This document shows, in pieces, positions 53,297 to 61,698 of a DNA stretch of 64,000 nucleotides (position 1 is the first letter of the stretch; the number at the start of each line of letters is the position of its first letter). Location of the stretch: the NCBI GenBank assembly GCA_934162425.1, contig CAKPIS010000001.1:164155-228154 (forward strand), written 5' to 3'. This stretch comes from an uncultured Bacilli bacterium (lineage in GTDB: Bacteria; Bacillota_I; Bacilli_A; RF39; UBA660). The position numbers and the translations under genes were made by a program. Below the pieces are notes generated by a model, which made no database searches, was not told where the DNA came from, and saw nothing but the letters and a program-made list of their open reading frames with translations.

Positions 53297-53324
53297 AAAA
53301 AGATATGTGTTTAATATCTTTTTT
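53295..53324. terminator. Bidirectional terminator between the AAA+ and deacetylase-like genes
   Basis: AAAAAAGATAT pairs with ATATCTTTTTT over a short loop, serving both convergent genes and overlapping the end of the minus-strand one. Confidence 0.8.
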
Positions 53325-54156
53325 CATTTATAACATCATTTAATGCCTTAACCATATATCCCCTACTTGTTATTGTCTTTAAAATTATATTTATCTTAGA
53401 ATTATCAAAAGTATCTAAATCATATGATATAATTGCACCCTTAACTAAATTTTGTCTTAATTCTAAAATAGATGGATTAACCATAGTAGGAAGAATAGTT
53501 AGCATTTTCTTTTTTTTACAAACCTCTTTTTCATAATCATTTTTATCTTCATTTAAACAATACTTAGAATCTTTTAACGTAATACTTTCTATTAAATTAT
53601 TAGATTTATTAATACTCTTTTTATCATATTTACCATCATAACCTAAATTATAGATATCATAACCCATATTTGTCATTTCAAAGGCCTTTTCTATATTATC
53701 AGAAAGCCATGATGCATCAATAAAAAAATTTATCTTAATATCTAATTTATTTATATTATCTAAAAAACTATTTAAGTTATTTTCATTTTTTACTTTAAAT
53801 ATTATAGCTACACTCTTACTAGTTACATTACCTTGCTTAATATAATAATTATAATTTTTAGTAATAGTAGTATTTGGAAGCTTATCTTTGTATACTATTT
53901 TATCTTTATCAAATTTATCATCCATATTTTTATATGTTGATTCTTTATCTACTATTAATCCTGAATATCCTAAAATAAGTTCATCTTTTTTTATAATAGG
54001 TTCTTTAGGTTTAATATCATATGAATTTTTATATTTAACAACTTCTTTCATAACACTATTATTATCTTTAGCTGTTGTAAATACTTTTTCTGTATAAACA
54101 AAACTAAATACTAATAAAAGTAATATTCCTATTAATTTACAAGTTTTCTTTAGCAT
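53311..54156 (-). CDS. Exported polysaccharide-deacetylase-like protein, divergent
   Basis: 281 residues with an N-terminal signal anchor (LIGILLLLVFSFVYTEKVF). The C-terminal half resembles a NodB fold: VAIIFKVKNENNLNSFLDNI, KINFFIDASWLSDNIEKAFE, MTNMGYDIYNLGYDGKYDKK. The usual metal ligands (Asp-Asp and HxxxH) are not visible: the first strand reads IIFKV and the expected His pair is replaced by YNLGYDG. It is therefore probably not an active deacetylase, or works differently. Predicted outside the membrane. Sits next to ezrA. Confidence 0.65.
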   Translation of the reverse strand: MLKKTCKLIGILLLLVFSFVYTEKVFTTAKDNNSVMKEVVKYKNSYDIKPKEPIIKKDELILGYSGLIVDKESTYKNMDDKFDKDKIVYKDKLPNTTITKNYNYYIKQGNVTSKSVAIIFKVKNENNLNSFLDNINKLDIKINFFIDASWLSDNIEKAFEMTNMGYDIYNLGYDGKYDKKSINKSNNLIESITLKDSKYCLNEDKNDYEKEVCKKKKMLTILPTMVNPSILELRQNLVKGAIISYDLDTFDNSKINIILKTITSRGYMVKALNDVINEKRY

Positions 54157-54197
54157 TTTAAATCACCTAGTAAATATTATGAAAATATAAATTAAAA

Positions 54198-54221
54198 AGA
54201 CTATAATTTTACTTATAGTCT
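54198..54221 (-). terminator. Terminator after ezrA
   Basis: AGACTATAA/TTATAGTCT stem followed by TTTTTAATT on the minus strand, overlapping the ezrA stop. Confidence 0.8.
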
Positions 54222-55912
54222 AGTATTTTCTTATGTATTCCAGGTTCTACAACATCTAATGTATTAATACTAAGTTCAAGTGATTTTTTATATTCTCCAT
54301 CAAAGAATAACTTTTCTGCCTTAATTAATCCTTCATTAATTGAAGGTTTAGAAGAACGATATCTATTACCATAAACAATAGCATATTCAGATAAAAGAGA
54401 TAATTTAACCATATCATTAGTAGTATTATGAAGTTTAAATACTAAATCTCTTGCTGTATCAACGCGTACATTTAACGTATCAACATCTATTGGCTTTTTA
54501 TCCAACTCTTTTTGTATTTCACTAATAGCATCACGAGCTTCACCTAATTCTACATAATAATTATCAGGTATAACAGGTACTCTATTTTTTCTTATTTGAT
54601 ATTTAGATTGTTTTAATAATAATTTAATATCTTCTAATTGATTTTTAGCTCTTTCTTCATCTTCTTTTAAGTTACTTACTCTTTGTAATAACGTATTAGC
54701 TTTTTCATGAAGTTTAGAAAGCTTTAAATTAATTATTTCAAGCTCTGCATTTAATTTTGAATATGCAAACGTATGATTATTATCTAACACCTTTAGCTTT
54801 TCATAATCTTTATTAATATCATTTAACTCGTTAGTAAATAATTTAACACTCATTAACGTATCATCATTTAAATTATATCTACTTTGAATTTCAGGAACTT
54901 TATTTACAACATTTTGTAATATCTTATCAACTTGTTTAATCTTTTTATCAAATTCTTTTTTCTGTTCTTCATAATATTTTCTAGTTATTTTTTCAGTTTC
55001 AAAATCATTAAATAAAGAATCAAAATAATCAAGTATCGTTTTAAGTTCAAATGTTACATCTTCTAAATTAAGAACTCTTACTCTATCAAATATCATATTA
55101 ACTTTTTTCTCAGTTTCAACTATGTTATATTCAACGTTTAAATAATCTAGTCTGTAACCTTCTCTAGTAAGTTTAATATATTCATTAGATACATCTTCTG
55201 TTCTTTTAGGAATAAGACTTTTACCCATAAGCATAATTTCAGGTATTTCATCTATTACGATTGTCATATGATCTATCATTTCTGTTAAACCTTTAACTAC
55301 GTATATAACTTCTTCATAGTCTTTTTTATCCATAACAACTTCAAATTCTTCAAATCTTTTTTCTATATTTTCAAACTGAAGTTCTATTGTTTTTTGAGTT
55401 TCCTCATAGTCACTTTTAGCATCTTCAAATCTTTTCTTAAGATTTCTATATTTTGCTTTAAGTTTAGTAACGGTTGCTCTATTTCTTTCTTCACTAGATG
55501 TTATTTCTTTTATTTCACCAAGTATATTTTTTATCTTTGTTTTAATCTCACATAATTTTATTTCTATTTCAATTATTTTTTGATATATTTCTTTAGCTTT
55601 TCCCTTTTCTACTAAAAAATCAGCTTCTATTAGCATATCATTTATAGTTGGTATAGTTTCATTTTCTATTATATCTATTTTAAGTTTCCAAGTATCATAC
55701 TTTTCTTCTAACTTATTATTTTTTACTAAAGCTTCTACCTTATTTAATTCACTTAAAACTGGAACGTTTATAAGTAAATTCTTTTCTTTTTCAAGGTCAT
55801 TAATCATTTTAATTATTCTTTTTTTTCTCTTATTTTTATATATAATTAAAAATGCTAAAGTAATTATTACTAATAATATTATTATAGTTGCTATATATAA
55901 ACCTTTAGTCAT
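54209..55912 (-). CDS. ezrA: Septation ring regulator EzrA
   Basis: 567 residues: one N-terminal transmembrane helix (LYIATIIILLVIITLAFLII) and then a long series of coiled-coil spectrin-like repeats. The conserved EzrA patch NEYIKLTREGYRLDYLNVE is present around residue 250. EzrA spans the membrane, binds FtsZ and limits ring formation. The start is the ATG at 55912 with AGGAG 10 bases upstream; a GTG 9 bases earlier is too close to it. Monocistronic with its own terminator. Confidence 0.93.
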   Translation of the reverse strand: MTKGLYIATIIILLVIITLAFLIIYKNKRKKRIIKMINDLEKEKNLLINVPVLSELNKVEALVKNNKLEEKYDTWKLKIDIIENETIPTINDMLIEADFLVEKGKAKEIYQKIIEIEIKLCEIKTKIKNILGEIKEITSSEERNRATVTKLKAKYRNLKKRFEDAKSDYEETQKTIELQFENIEKRFEEFEVVMDKKDYEEVIYVVKGLTEMIDHMTIVIDEIPEIMLMGKSLIPKRTEDVSNEYIKLTREGYRLDYLNVEYNIVETEKKVNMIFDRVRVLNLEDVTFELKTILDYFDSLFNDFETEKITRKYYEEQKKEFDKKIKQVDKILQNVVNKVPEIQSRYNLNDDTLMSVKLFTNELNDINKDYEKLKVLDNNHTFAYSKLNAELEIINLKLSKLHEKANTLLQRVSNLKEDEERAKNQLEDIKLLLKQSKYQIRKNRVPVIPDNYYVELGEARDAISEIQKELDKKPIDVDTLNVRVDTARDLVFKLHNTTNDMVKLSLLSEYAIVYGNRYRSSKPSINEGLIKAEKLFFDGEYKKSLELSINTLDVVEPGIHKKILDYK

Positions 55913-56007
55913 ATTAGTCACTCTCCTACTATATAATTTATTTTAACACATTTTTTGATAAATTGCATCATATTATGTAAAAAATTAATAGTAAGATTTT
56001 TTCTTTA

Positions 56008-56889
56008 TTATTTATTTTTTAATATATACAAATTCCCTTCATTTTTAGTATGTTTATTAGTCATATTAAAAAGATCATTTTTATTTTTAAAATCATATAA
56101 ATTATTAAACGTAGCATTTTTAATTAAATCAAACATGTATATAATTCCATAATCATTTAATACATCATGCATATCTTTTAAAATACAATTAAACTTTTCT
56201 TTATCAAATACATAAGACATAATATTACTTAAAAATATACTATCAAATTTTTCATTTTTAACTTTTTTTGATAAAGAATCTATATCAGAGTCAAGATACT
56301 TAATATTAGCATCAAATATATTGTGCTTTAACTTATAGTAATTGTTTGAATTATTATATGGTGTGTATCTAAAATCACAATCATCATATATAAATAATGA
56401 CTTATTAACAGCACCTGAAAAATTATCTGGTAGTTTTATAGCAGAAAAATATTTATCACACTCTATCCAAAATAATATTTCATCATAACTTAAATAGTTT
56501 TTAACTTTATCTATAATATATCTTTCAAATACATTATCTTCTTTATTATCGTTTTTAAGTTTCATTAAAGTGGTAATAAAATCTTGATATTCTAATGCTT
56601 TTATCATAGATACTTTTAAATTACTATATAATTTAGTAAATCTATTAATATCAAATGAATAAATATTAGTAGCACCTTTTAAAATAGCATATAAAGCATG
56701 ATCTGCTGATGATGTTACAGTAAGTACTTTTTTGCCCTTTAAACTATCTATTTCATATTCATGTAAATTTTCATTTGTTTTAAAATAAATCTCATCAAAA
56801 GAATAAAAAGGTGTTGTATTATTTTCATTTTTTTCTTCATCTTGTGTATGATATATCATTTTTTTATACGTATTTAAATCAAAATCCAT
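56008..56889 (-). CDS. DUF3419-like SAM-dependent transferase
   Basis: About 293 residues. The N-terminal Rossmann motif VLTVTSSADHALYAILKGAT followed by IYSFDINRFTKLYSNLKVSM follows the DUF3419/BtaA pattern (SSGD..L..L..Ga..v..fDiN). The C-terminal part (FDSIFLSNIMSYVFDKEKFN, LNDYGIIYMFDLI) completes the fold. Relatives transfer the aminocarboxypropyl group of SAM to diacylglycerol (betaine lipids), but the substrate here is not known. Start ATG at 56889 with AGGTGGG upstream. Divergent from rpsD. Confidence 0.7.
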   Translation of the reverse strand: MDFDLNTYKKMIYHTQDEEKNENNTTPFYSFDEIYFKTNENLHEYEIDSLKGKKVLTVTSSADHALYAILKGATNIYSFDINRFTKLYSNLKVSMIKALEYQDFITTLMKLKNDNKEDNVFERYIIDKVKNYLSYDEILFWIECDKYFSAIKLPDNFSGAVNKSLFIYDDCDFRYTPYNNSNNYYKLKHNIFDANIKYLDSDIDSLSKKVKNEKFDSIFLSNIMSYVFDKEKFNCILKDMHDVLNDYGIIYMFDLIKNATFNNLYDFKNKNDLFNMTNKHTKNEGNLYILKNK

Positions 56890-56950
56890 AATTATTCCCA
56901 CCTAGCAAATGATATGCTAACACATTTTGAGTTAAAAATCCAGTATTTGA

Positions 56951-56979
56951 TTGACTTTACAGTAAATTTTATGTATAAT
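56951..56979 (+). promoter_or_regulatory. Strong promoter of rpsD
   Basis: TTGACT (56951-56956), 17-base spacer, TATAAT (56974-56979). Confidence 0.8.
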
Positions 56980-56984
56980 TATGA

Positions 56985-57140
56985 TCGTGTAAACTTTAAA
57001 GCAGCACTTTTTGAATTTAATAACGTGTTTGTTGCATGTTAAGTTATATTAGTAATCTTTATTAGCTGCAAAGATGAAAATATTAAAACAAACTCCCTAT
57101 TAAATGGCAAAAAAGTCCTTTAGTTTACAAAACAAAAAGG
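56985..57140 (+). ncRNA. Long rpsD leader, probable S4 autoregulatory RNA
   Basis: About 160 bases separate the promoter from the rpsD start, with GC-containing segments (GCAGCACTTTTTG, TGTTTGTTGCATG, TTAGCTGCAAAGATG) in otherwise AT-rich DNA. In Bacillus rpsD is repressed by S4 binding its own leader. The length and position fit, but I could not fold it reliably. Confidence 0.4.
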
Positions 57141-57151
57141 AGGAATAAGAT

Positions 57152-57757
57152 ATGTCAAGATATACAGGACCAATGTATAAGAAAAGTCGTCATTTAGGAT
57201 TTTCTTTATTAGAAACTGGTAAAGAACTTGCTAAAAGACCATATGCTCCAGGACAACACGGTAATGATAAAAGACGTGGTAAAGCTTCTGAGTATAAACT
57301 TCAATTAATGGAAAAACAAAAAGTTAGATTAATGTATGGAGTTAATGAAAAACAATTTAGAATAACATTTGAAAACGCAGCTAAAATGAAAGGAATTCAA
57401 GGTGAGAACTTCTTAAAACTTCTAGAAAGTAGATTAGATAACGTAGTTTACCGTATGGGTATTGCTCAAACTAGAAGAGCTGCAAGACAAGTTGTTAACC
57501 ATGGACATATTACTGTAAATGGTAAGAAAGTTGATATTCCATCATATAGAGTTATGCCTGGTGATGTAATTGCTGTTAAAGAATCATCACGTGATCATAA
57601 AGCTATATTAGAATCACTTGAAAAGACTAATAAGACAGTAGATTATGTTGAATTTGATAAAAAGAAATTATCTGGTTTATTTGTACGTATGCCTGAAAGA
57701 AGCGAACTTCCAGCTGATATTAAAGAATCTATGATTGTTGAATTCTATAATAAGTAA
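57152..57757 (+). CDS. rpsD: 30S ribosomal protein S4
   Basis: Primary assembly protein of the 30S body, 201 residues. The N-terminus MSRYTGPMYKKSRHLGFSLL and the S4 RNA-binding domain (LDNVVYRMGIAQTRRAARQV, VNHGHITVNGKKVDIPSYRV) are canonical. The N-terminal zinc cysteines of some S4 proteins are absent (C- form). AGGAGG 10 bases before the ATG. It is a single gene with its own promoter, leader and terminator, as in Bacillus. Confidence 0.97.
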   Translation: MSRYTGPMYKKSRHLGFSLLETGKELAKRPYAPGQHGNDKRRGKASEYKLQLMEKQKVRLMYGVNEKQFRITFENAAKMKGIQGENFLKLLESRLDNVVYRMGIAQTRRAARQVVNHGHITVNGKKVDIPSYRVMPGDVIAVKESSRDHKAILESLEKTNKTVDYVEFDKKKLSGLFVRMPERSELPADIKESMIVEFYNK

Positions 57758-57769
57758 TATTAAAAAAAG

Positions 57770-57788
57770 CCAACCTACAAAAGGTTGG
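57770..57788 (+). terminator. Terminator after rpsD
   Basis: CCAACCT/AGGTTGG stem (57770-57776, 57782-57788) followed by TTTTATTTT; the opposite strand also has a T-run and may end the convergent gene. Confidence 0.85.
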
Positions 57789-57804
57789 TTTTATTTTGCA
57801 TTAA

Positions 57805-59196
57805 TTATTTAGATAATCTTTTTAATAAGTGCTTGTACTTAATAATTGAAATTAACATAGATATTCCCATATACATAAACATAAATGTAAGAGGAATCAT
57901 AATAAATATATAAATAAATCTAAATTGATAATCTTTTAAATACAATATATCATATATTAAAGATGAGTTAAAAACACAAAATAATAAGTTATCTAAAAAT
58001 GTATCAAATACTTTCTTATGTTTACCAGTATTTATATTATATATAAGTATACTTAAAATACCTATAAATGTTCCTATTATAAGACATATCAAATCATAAC
58101 TTTTAATATTTTCTTTTATAAAAACAATACTAAATGCACTAATAAAAAGAGTTAATGCTAATAAAAATATATCCATTTTCTTTATCTTTTGCATAACTAT
58201 TATTTCACTTTGATTACTCTTTTTTTCTTCTTCTTTTTTATTCACATAATCTTCTAAGTCATCTTCAAAAGTAAATGGCTTTAATTTTTCATTTATAGTA
58301 GATAAAGTAAAGTTAGTATTTTCACTTAAAAGAGAATTAAAAAGTGCTATGTTATTAGATTCTAAACTTTCAAAAATCACTTTAGCCTTATCTTGTTCAT
58401 TATCTATAATTAAATCATTTATACTTTCATTAAAAGTTGATGGAAGTTTAGTTAAAGTAGATAATTTTTGTTCTTTAATAAAGTTAATCATATCAGTAGT
58501 TTTACTAATTTCTTTTTTTAATAAATTACTTTTACTTTCTATCATTTTAGCTAAATTATAATTATTATTTTTAAGACTAACTAATCTTCCCTTATTAAAG
58601 AAGTTAGTTTCAAAAAAACTATAAATAGTAATTAAACTATATATACCAAATGGTATAGTAAATATTAATAAACAATTTCTAAATATTAAATTTATAATTA
58701 AACATATAAATAAGAAGATAGCATTTAAAAAATCATATCCATTTTTTATTCTAATACCCTTTTCATTATAAGTATTTAATGTATTAATATTTTGATTTAT
58801 TAATTTTAACTTATCTTGATATAAATACTTTAACAATTCATTAGATATTAACTCAGTTTTAATTTTTTTTAAGTTATCTACCTCTTTTATATCACATAAG
58901 TAATCATTAAATTCTTCTTTTAATTCTTCTTTTTTACTCTTACTAGATAAATTATATACTTTATCAAAAATATCCTTTACTTCCTTTAAATCATCATTTT
59001 CTAAGTACTTATTATAGTCATTAGTTAATCCCTTTATTAAATATATATAACCATATACATTATTTGGACATTTATTTACTATGTCACTTGATAACTTAGC
59101 TACTTTTATATAATCTTTACTTTCATATGCTTTTTCTATCTTTTCTTTTTCATTTTTAGATATTTTAGATCCAGACTTTTTATTACTTTTCTTCAT
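57805..59196 (-). CDS. Uncharacterised membrane protein with TPR-like N-terminus
   Basis: 463 residues. The lysine-rich start (KKSNKKSGSKISKNEKEKIE) leads into a TPR-like helix pair (AYESKDYIKVAKLSSDIVNK). Two transmembrane helices follow near residues 160-205 (AIFLFICLIINLIF, IFTIPFGIYSLITI), then a cytoplasmic helical region, then four more at the C-terminus (from IFLLALTLFISAFSIVF onward). I do not recognise the family. It lies 9 bases downstream of glyS and is likely part of its T-box-controlled transcript. Confidence 0.7.
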   Translation of the reverse strand: MKKSNKKSGSKISKNEKEKIEKAYESKDYIKVAKLSSDIVNKCPNNVYGYIYLIKGLTNDYNKYLENDDLKEVKDIFDKVYNLSSKSKKEELKEEFNDYLCDIKEVDNLKKIKTELISNELLKYLYQDKLKLINQNINTLNTYNEKGIRIKNGYDFLNAIFLFICLIINLIFRNCLLIFTIPFGIYSLITIYSFFETNFFNKGRLVSLKNNNYNLAKMIESKSNLLKKEISKTTDMINFIKEQKLSTLTKLPSTFNESINDLIIDNEQDKAKVIFESLESNNIALFNSLLSENTNFTLSTINEKLKPFTFEDDLEDYVNKKEEEKKSNQSEIIVMQKIKKMDIFLLALTLFISAFSIVFIKENIKSYDLICLIIGTFIGILSILIYNINTGKHKKVFDTFLDNLLFCVFNSSLIYDILYLKDYQFRFIYIFIMIPLTFMFMYMGISMLISIIKYKHLLKRLSK

Positions 59197-59205
59197 AAAT
59201 ATCCC

Positions 59206-60582
59206 CTAAAATTTTATTCTGCTTTTTACATAATCTATAGCTTCATCAATACTTAATGTAATTTGTTTCATAGTATCACGATCTCTTATAGTTACTGTAT
59301 TATTATTTATTGTCTCATCATCTACTGTTATGCAAAAAGGTGTACCTATTACATCTTGCCTTCTATATCTTTTACCAATAGATGCTGTTTCATCATATGT
59401 AGTCATAAATTCTTTAGAAAATGCTTTGTATAATTCTTCTGCTTTTTCTTTATGATATTTTTTTACAAGTGGTAAAATAGCTACCTTATATGGTGCTAAG
59501 AATGGATGAAAATGCATAACTTCTCTTGTATCATTATCTAACTTTTCTTCTTCATATGCTTCAAATAAAATAGCCAACACACTTCTATCTAATCCATAAG
59601 TAGACTCTATAATATATGGAATAAACCTTTCATTTGTTTCAGGATCTTGATATTCCATGGATATTTTAGAACATTCTTGATGTCTTGTTAAATCATAATC
59701 AGTTCTATTATGAGTACCATTTATTTCTCCAAAACCAAATGGGAACTTATACTCTATATCACATGCTGCTTTAGCATAAAATGCTAATTTTTCATGGTCA
59801 TGAAACCTTAAGTGTTCTTCTTTTATTCCAAGATCCATATAAAATTTCTTACCATATTCTTTAAAGTATTCATATAACTTAGTATCATCACCCTTATGGC
59901 AAAAAGTTTGATACTCCATTTGTTCAAATTCTATAGTTCTAAATGTAAAATTACCTGGTGTAATTTCATTTCTAAACGCTTTACCTATTTGTCCAATTGA
60001 AAATGGAAGTTTAGCTCTCATACTTCTTTGTACATTTAAAAAATTAACATATTCGCCTTGTGCATTTTCAGGTCTTAAATAAACAACACTTTTAGAATCT
60101 TGTATAACTCCTCTATATGTTTCAAACATAAGTTTAAACTGTCTTATATCAGTAAAATTAGTCTTTCCACATTTAGGACAAGGCACTTTATTATCATTAA
60201 TATACTTTATCATTTCTTCGTTAGACATTTTATCTCCTATAGAAGAATTAGAAAAATCATTAATTAAATTATCTGCTCTATGTCTTGTTTTACATTCACG
60301 GCAATCTATTAATGGATCTGCAAATGAATCAACATGTCCTGATGCCTTCCATACGTTAGGATGCATTAAAATATCTGCATCTATTTCATATGCATTAGGT
60401 CTTTCTTGAATAAATCTTTTTCTCCATGCATCCTTTACGTTATTTTTAAGTCTTGCGCCAATTGGTCCATAATCCCATGTATTAGCAAGTCCATCATATA
60501 TCTCACTTCCTTGATATATAAAACCATACTGTTTACATAAACTAACCATTTTCTCCATTGTAATATTACTATCTTTTTCCAT
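59206..60582 (-). CDS. glyS: Glycyl-tRNA synthetase, single-chain alpha2 type
   Basis: Class II synthetase, 458 residues, of the eukaryote/archaeal-like homodimer type rather than the bacterial alpha-beta form. Motifs: GLANTWDYGPIGARLKNNVK, PENAQGEYVNFLNVQRSM, FRNEITPGNFTFRTIEFEQM, ESTYGLDRSVLAILFEAY and the C-terminal anticodon-binding domain (FHPFLAPYKVAILPLVKKYH). Two zinc-type Cys pairs (CRECKTRH; CPKCGKTNF) flank an insertion. AGGAGA before the ATG. A T-box leader precedes it. glyS follows recO, as in many Firmicutes. Confidence 0.96.
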   Translation of the reverse strand: MEKDSNITMEKMVSLCKQYGFIYQGSEIYDGLANTWDYGPIGARLKNNVKDAWRKRFIQERPNAYEIDADILMHPNVWKASGHVDSFADPLIDCRECKTRHRADNLINDFSNSSIGDKMSNEEMIKYINDNKVPCPKCGKTNFTDIRQFKLMFETYRGVIQDSKSVVYLRPENAQGEYVNFLNVQRSMRAKLPFSIGQIGKAFRNEITPGNFTFRTIEFEQMEYQTFCHKGDDTKLYEYFKEYGKKFYMDLGIKEEHLRFHDHEKLAFYAKAACDIEYKFPFGFGEINGTHNRTDYDLTRHQECSKISMEYQDPETNERFIPYIIESTYGLDRSVLAILFEAYEEEKLDNDTREVMHFHPFLAPYKVAILPLVKKYHKEKAEELYKAFSKEFMTTYDETASIGKRYRRQDVIGTPFCITVDDETINNNTVTIRDRDTMKQITLSIDEAIDYVKSRIKF

Positions 60583-60665
60583 ATCTAAAATCTCCTTTTT
60601 TTATTATCCATTCTTAATTTATATTCTCTATTTGTTTTTAAATTGCAATACTTAGTAATTTAATT

Positions 60666-60795
60666 AAAAAACTCCTAGAAATTATTATAGGGGTGAATAT
60701 AAATCCACGGTTCCACCCTATTTATTTCTAGAAGAAATCACTTCATTTATACTGCTGATAGGATTCCAACCCCGTCATTGCACATTTAATTACAA
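60666..60795 (-). promoter_or_regulatory. Compact T-box leader of glyS
   Basis: The minus strand has the T-box motif TGGAACC (60709-60715) inside a well-formed antiterminator: helix A1 ATAGGG/CCCTAT (60716-60721, 60687-60692) and helix A2 GTGGAT/ATTCAC. The alternative pairing TTCTAGAAAT with ATTTCTAG followed by TTTTTT can act as terminator. Only about 70 bases lie between the likely transcription start and the antiterminator, short for a usual stem I, and I could not identify the glycine specifier with confidence. Confidence 0.8.
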
Positions 60796-60799
60796 AATG

Positions 60800-60808
60800 A
60801 TTATAGCA
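60800..60808 (-). promoter_or_regulatory. Extended -10 promoter of the glyS T-box transcript
   Basis: Minus-strand TGCTATAAT, with the hexamer at 60800-60805, just past the recO stop. The -35 region (TTTATT at 60823-60828) is weak. Confidence 0.55.
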
Positions 60809-60836
60809 CAAATTATTAAAATAATAAAATATTTAT

Positions 60837-61568
60837 TTATAAGTTGACTAATTTTTTTAAAAAATTCTTACTTTTTAAGTAAAGTCCTGTATATCTATCA
60901 TAATAATCATCTATAAATACATTTATTTCTTTTTTAACAGTATCAGATACATCTAACTTAGAAATCTTTGATATATCTACATATTCTAACATTCTAATCA
61001 TCTTTATAGTTTTAGGACTTACTATATAATCATTATCTAAATGCTTTTCACATACATATCCACCCCTAGATGCTGATATAGTAACAACATTTGGATTAGA
61101 ACATATAACACATCCATTAAGTTTTGGATAAACTCCTAAAAATTTTAAGTACTTAAGCTCTAATATATTAGTAATTACAAGAGGATCAAATCCTTCATTT
61201 ATCTTTAATACTGCACTTTTATATATATCAAATATATTTTTATTATCACTTTGTTTAAGTGTTCCATAAGTTAACTCAGATATAAAATTTAAGTAAGATA
61301 ATTTATCAATATCTTTTTTTATATTACTTAAATTATCTATTATTTCTGCATCTATTAAAGTAGAAAGTTTATCTTCTTTATAACTAATATTAAAATATGC
61401 ATAAGTAAATACCATACTAGCACTTCTTAAATTACTTTTAAGTTTTTTGCATCCTTTAGATAATACCCCAACTATTCCATATTCTTTTGTTATAATATCG
61501 AGTATCTTACTAGATTCTCCATAAGACTTTTCTTTTATTATAATACCTTCTACTTTTTCTATTTCCAA
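60837..61568 (-). CDS. recO: DNA repair protein RecO
   Basis: Recombination mediator that loads RecA with RecF/RecR. 243 residues: the N-terminal OB fold (KVEGIIIKEKSYGESSKILD) and the C-terminal helical domain with the zinc Cys motif (GCVICSNPN, RGGYVCEKH). The start is TTG at 61568 with GAAGTGAT upstream; no ATG is near. It is preceded by yqzL, the conserved Bacillus arrangement (yqzL-recO-glyQS). Confidence 0.92.
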   Translation of the reverse strand: MEIEKVEGIIIKEKSYGESSKILDIITKEYGIVGVLSKGCKKLKSNLRSASMVFTYAYFNISYKEDKLSTLIDAEIIDNLSNIKKDIDKLSYLNFISELTYGTLKQSDNKNIFDIYKSAVLKINEGFDPLVITNILELKYLKFLGVYPKLNGCVICSNPNVVTISASRGGYVCEKHLDNDYIVSPKTIKMIRMLEYVDISKISKLDVSDTVKKEINVFIDDYYDRYTGLYLKSKNFLKKLVNL

Positions 61569-61574
61569 ATTAAA

Positions 61575-61667
61575 TCACTTCTTTTCACTTATCATATCTT
61601 TATATTTAATATAATACTCTATTTTACCAGTTAATCTAAATAGATTCCACATATCTTTTTCATTCAT
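61575..61667 (-). CDS. yqzL: YqzL-like mini-protein
   Basis: 30-residue protein, too short for usual ORF finding: MNEKDMWNLFRLTGKIEYYI then KYKDMISEKK. It matches the YqzL pattern (W-x-x-F-x-x-TG-x-I/V-x-x-Y-x-x-Y/F-K) and lies immediately upstream of recO as in Bacillus. AGGTGAT 4-5 bases before the ATG; ends in TGA. Function unknown. Confidence 0.8.
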   Translation of the reverse strand: MNEKDMWNLFRLTGKIEYYIKYKDMISEKK

Positions 61668-61698
61668 ATTTATCACCTATTTATATAGTGGTAAGTTA

